DNA of 64,000 bases from Ciona savignyi (lineage: Eukaryota > Chordata > Ascidiacea > Phlebobranchia > Cionidae). The position numbers were made by a program, and so were the translations under genes. Shown here one piece after another: positions 57,786 to 64,000 of the stretch (position 1 is the first letter of the stretch; each line of letters begins with the position of its first letter). The notes beneath the pieces are model-generated. The model was not told the origin of the DNA. It did no database searches and was given only the letters and a program-made list of their open reading frames with translations. The stretch lies in assembly GCA_000149265.1 (NCBI GenBank), contig CH002355.1:118954-182953 (forward strand), given 5' to 3'.

Positions 57786-58208
57786 TTAAAACGTTAAAAC
57801 TCTCAACGTTCAATATGGCGGTTTCAGCAATAAAGTTACTGTTTCAGTATTGAGCGAATCTACTACTTGTTACTCAGTTCTCAGGCTTAAGCGTTGATTT
57901 TCTTAATTCTCAGCAATAATCGCTTTAAACCAGCAAATTTAATTGCTCTGTAACCCAGCTAAGACTTACCTCGTGTCTTATGCATGGAGTTACATCGATA
58001 GTTCTACTGGAGCCTCACAGGACTAAACTCTTTAACATAGGACAATTTTCTTACATTATCAAGTGTCCACACACAAAAAGATTATCTCGTTCTATTTTAA
58101 AACTTTTCGTCGATTATCCTGCAGGCACATAACCTCCTTTTACAAAACAAAACGTTGGTTACGATTCATTTCAGGCGCCAAGTAAAACTTGTGCAAAATG
58201 ATTTTTCT

Positions 58209-58494
58209 TCCGGCCGGTTAAGTGCTACGCCTTTCAATTAAAAGGTTGCAGGTGCGAAACTGGTCGCTAGCAAGTCGGTTGTGTCCTAAGGCAAGGCACT
58301 TTACGGACATTGCCTAACCCCCACGCGGATTAATGGGTTCTACCAAATTAAAGGAACGTGTCCATAATATACAACACACTGCAATAGCTCTGGTAACCCG
58401 ACGGTGCGCGTGAAGTGATCTGACGATTGCCAGTGTGTTAACCCCCTTGGTTTATCCATTCACTGGGAATAAAACATAAATATACTATCCTATA
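58209..58494 (+). mobile_element. SINE with a deletion in the A box, 3' of the S14 gene
   Basis: The body and B-box part are well kept, but the TTGGTCTAACGG segment is missing from the head (CCGGCCGGTTAAGTGC). This copy should be unable to use the internal promoter. It lies less than 100 bases from the S14 stop codon, in or next to its 3' UTR on the opposite strand. Confidence 0.8.
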
Positions 58495-58561
58495 TAACAT
58501 GGATGGTTGAGATTCGAAGTACAACATTTCTGCGCATTGGATTTATTGCGATACTGACAGT

Positions 58562-61539
<2,978 letters not shown>

Positions 61540-61844
61540 TGTTTACTGGGGAAATTATAAATTAAATTTACACAATCCAATCTGGTTGTTATCGTGTACA
61601 AAATTAATGGGGTTAGTTAGTGAAGAGAAAAAGGTAAATAATGAAATTTATTCGGTCCTAATCATTGTGAATTGTCATAATTTCCAATTTAGGTTTTAAC
61701 TAAGGTTAAGTGGAAAACACAGGCCACCAAACTACGATAAAGGTCGCTAATAACCCAATGGTCTTAGCGTGTATATTTATCTTCATTGGTCATACTACAG
61801 AACTAAAGTATATTTTAGGTTGCATTTATGATTACAGGTGAGAG

Positions 61845-61986
61845 TATTGTAGGGGGCTGTAGTGATGCTGATTTAAACTTAATAATAAAATTAAAGCAGC
61901 GACCGTCAAGCAACCATTATTATTGTAGGTCACACTTTGACCAGCAGAATCATTTAATGTGACACCACTGGCTTCGATACGGACCA
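61845..61986 (-). ncRNA. H/ACA box snoRNA candidate 3, upstream of the S14 coding region
   Basis: Very similar to candidate 1 along its whole length (H box ACAATA, ACA box after GCCCCCT, both guide pockets intact), with compensating changes in the stems such as GGCTGC to GGTTGC. It lies about 300 bases upstream of the S14 ATG on the same strand, so it is probably carried in a 5' UTR intron or outron of S14. Confidence 0.72.
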
Positions 61987-61989
61987 TAA

Positions 61990-62960
61990 AGCTAACCGCT
62001 AATTATATTATTGGTAAAAATATACACCATTCCAATTGGAACATACACAACTTAAAATGATGCGCAGTAATAGAATAACAAATATAAGATTTGTAAACAA
62101 CTAATGATTCTACACACTAACCTATTCACGAGCTGTTTTAATTGAGATTTTTTTAACTAGCTAGTTTTGTACTAGACTTCACAAAATGGTCACAATCAAC
62201 AATTATCGGAAATACGAACTGCCCATGCTACTCAGTTTAATGGCTAATCTTACGTTAAAAAAATAAATTAATTTGGTACAGTTGCGTCACCTTATATTGT
62301 TTCAATGGATTGATACTGCTATTTATTAACTGGTGTATACAGTTATTTTGAGGTGTCTGGCTTTATACACAACTGTTGCAGTAAAAAGTACACGTTTTTA
62401 TTTCAACGCGTTTACCCTCATTATCTCCGTTCTTAACTAAATTTGTCGAATAAATACTCAATAATATATATTGAGGACTAACCTTGGCGTTACTGAACTT
62501 TCCTAATGCATAAAATTATTCGATTAAAGCAGATTGAAATTAATAAATAAACTTACATGGACCAAGCTTCTGTGTTGGAAAAAGAAAGAGACCAGCATTT
62601 TGTGGTACCCGCTATAATTTCGCTCTTTGCTGACACTAGCGGCTTTTTTATTTGTCCCTGTTTTGTTAATTCAGAAATCCAGAAACCTTTCTGTGTTAAA
62701 AAATTGACAGCAATAAAGTTGTTGAGATTCTACAAATAACTTGTAGTTTTAAATTGCATTATTTTATTAGAATAACTTGTGTTAACCCCTTAATGCTCCA
62801 CTGGATCCGTTGTCTGCTATATTAGTTCAATCTGCCTGTAGGCTATAATAATCGATTAAATAACCGTTCGTTACACAATCACATTGTATAAAGTGTTCAT
62901 TCCCTCACTGATTGTCCATTCCCTATACCCATAAAAATATAATATATATATATATATATT
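61990..62960. other. Upstream region of S14
   Basis: Probably contains the S14 promoter and any non-coding first exon; neither could be fixed. A (TA)n run lies at the right end. No gene is visible. Confidence 0.35.
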
Positions 62961-63180
62961 CGTCCGGCCGGTTGGTCTAACGATTAAGGCGTCGCGTTTC
63001 AATCGAAAGGTTGCAGGGGCGAAACTGGTCGTTAGCTAGTCGGTTGTGCCCTTGGGCAAGGCACTTTACGGACATTGCCTGAACCCAGCAGATTAATGGG
63101 TTCTGCTAAATTGAAGGAACGTGTCTATCATATACAACACAATGCATTAGCTCCGGTAACCTCGTATCCTTTCCTATATA
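62961..63180 (+). mobile_element. SINE inserted in a TA microsatellite
   Basis: Intact A box (TGGTCTAACGATTAAGG) and body, then an internal deletion from GGTAACC to the CCTTTCCTAT tail. (TA)n runs flank both ends, as if the target was a single TA repeat. Confidence 0.8.
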
Positions 63181-63339
63181 TATATATATTATTTTTCGTT
63201 TATATAGATTACAACCATTTATAATTGCTAAATAATAAAATAATAACCGTATGACCCGTGTTCGAACAATCTAACCATAACAACGCCAATAAAAGGTTAG
63301 GATGTGTTTTGTATTGATTTATATTATAATCCAATATAG

Positions 63340-63570
63340 TTAACGGACTGACCCCTTAACCAAGAGTCCGTGTATCCTACTCTGCGGGACGTCGCACATT
63401 TCGACAGGCGCTACACGTACGAGTTTTGAATTAATATCCGCCGTTAAAAATGTCCCAGTGGGACTCCGTCTAAGGACAAAATGTAAACGAAATCGTTGAA
63501 ACAATTTTAGGGCGAAATCTGGCTTGAAGCATCGGACCTGGCTTTCGTCCACGTAATTACGAGCAGTCAT
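63340..63570 (-). CDS. Unrecognised 76-aa open frame
   Basis: An ATG-initiated minus-strand frame (MTARNYVDESQVRCFKPDFA...) that ends at a stop. The composition looks protein-like, mixing charged and hydrophobic residues, but no domain, signal peptide or clear splice site is visible. It could be a first exon of a gene running out of the window, or chance. Confidence 0.25.
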   Translation of the reverse strand: MTARNYVDESQVRCFKPDFALKLFQRFRLHFVLRRSPTGTFLTADINSKLVRVAPVEMCDVPQSRIHGLLVKGSVR

Positions 63571-64000
63571 TTTATAAACTGTCCCCCCTAAGCTAGATAC
63601 TTGAAAATAGCTGACGCATTGATAAATAACAAGCAGTATTAAACCTAATTATAAACTGATACCGCCTGATGCTATCATGTGTAGTTAGAATCAAATTGAA
63701 AAGTGTGTAGTCATTTTACAATAACCAAACATGACCTACTTTTGCTTAATGCAAATATTGTACAAAATTCTCTATATATTTTCTATTATTTTTACATTTT
63801 CCCGTCACTGTTGTATCGTTGGTTTGTAGATGGCGGAATTATAAAACTTTGACGAACGGCTGGACCGGTGTTTTCTGCGCAAGGCTGGATACGAGATTAT
63901 CACAACCTTTGTACAAGAACATTAATCTTTTATTCCAGTTGGATACGGATTTGGGAAACTTTTGTGTTTGTTGTTCGCCCAGAACCACGGCGGCATTATC

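Overview
The window is animal nuclear DNA, most likely from a sea squirt (ascidian, Ciona-like). The evidence is short AT-rich introns, complete vertebrate-type gene structures, dense tRNA-derived SINEs and many small DNA-transposon derivatives. The genus is an inference; no species marker was tested. Three N gaps (two of exactly 100 bases) show it is a draft scaffold.

Seven protein-coding genes could be assembled exon by exon with consistent reading phase. They are cathepsin B (minus, 2480-7122, 7 exons, 336 aa); a membrane-anchored ubiquitin-fold protein of the UBL3 type (plus, 15321-18552, 5 exons, 130 aa); nucleoporin Nup58 (minus, 21157-29824, at least 12 exons, one cut by a gap); a single-pass LRR-immunoglobulin receptor (minus, 30869-39430, 9 exons, 643 aa); a MINPP1-type inositol polyphosphate phosphatase (minus, 42257-51051, 11 exons, 476 aa); a P-loop sulfotransferase-like protein with a C-terminal membrane anchor (minus, 52395-54316, 4 exons, 264 aa); and ribosomal protein S14 (minus, 58562-61539, 5 exons, 151 aa). 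Six of the seven lie on the minus strand, and UBL3 and Nup58 converge. The genes share no pathway; the window is an ordinary mix of housekeeping and cell-surface genes.

The most interesting non-host element is a young LTR retrotransposon at 7800-10915. Its two LTRs are almost identical. It has a tRNA-Trp-like primer binding site with extended complementarity and a polypurine tract. Its only long ORF is 374 aa and contains a Gypsy-type protease fold whose catalytic DTG has become DES. It carries no reverse transcriptase, RNase H or integrase.

The S14 gene hosts three related H/ACA snoRNA candidates on its own strand, two in introns and one just upstream of the start codon. They keep the same guide-pocket sequences although the rest has diverged. 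Other repeats are two hAT-type MITEs with 8-bp target duplications, a piggyBac-type MITE with TTAA flanks, a family of short palindromic MITEs with 9-bp target duplications, over 20 SINE copies or fragments, and several tandem arrays, including three 335-bp units at 55.4-56.4 kb.
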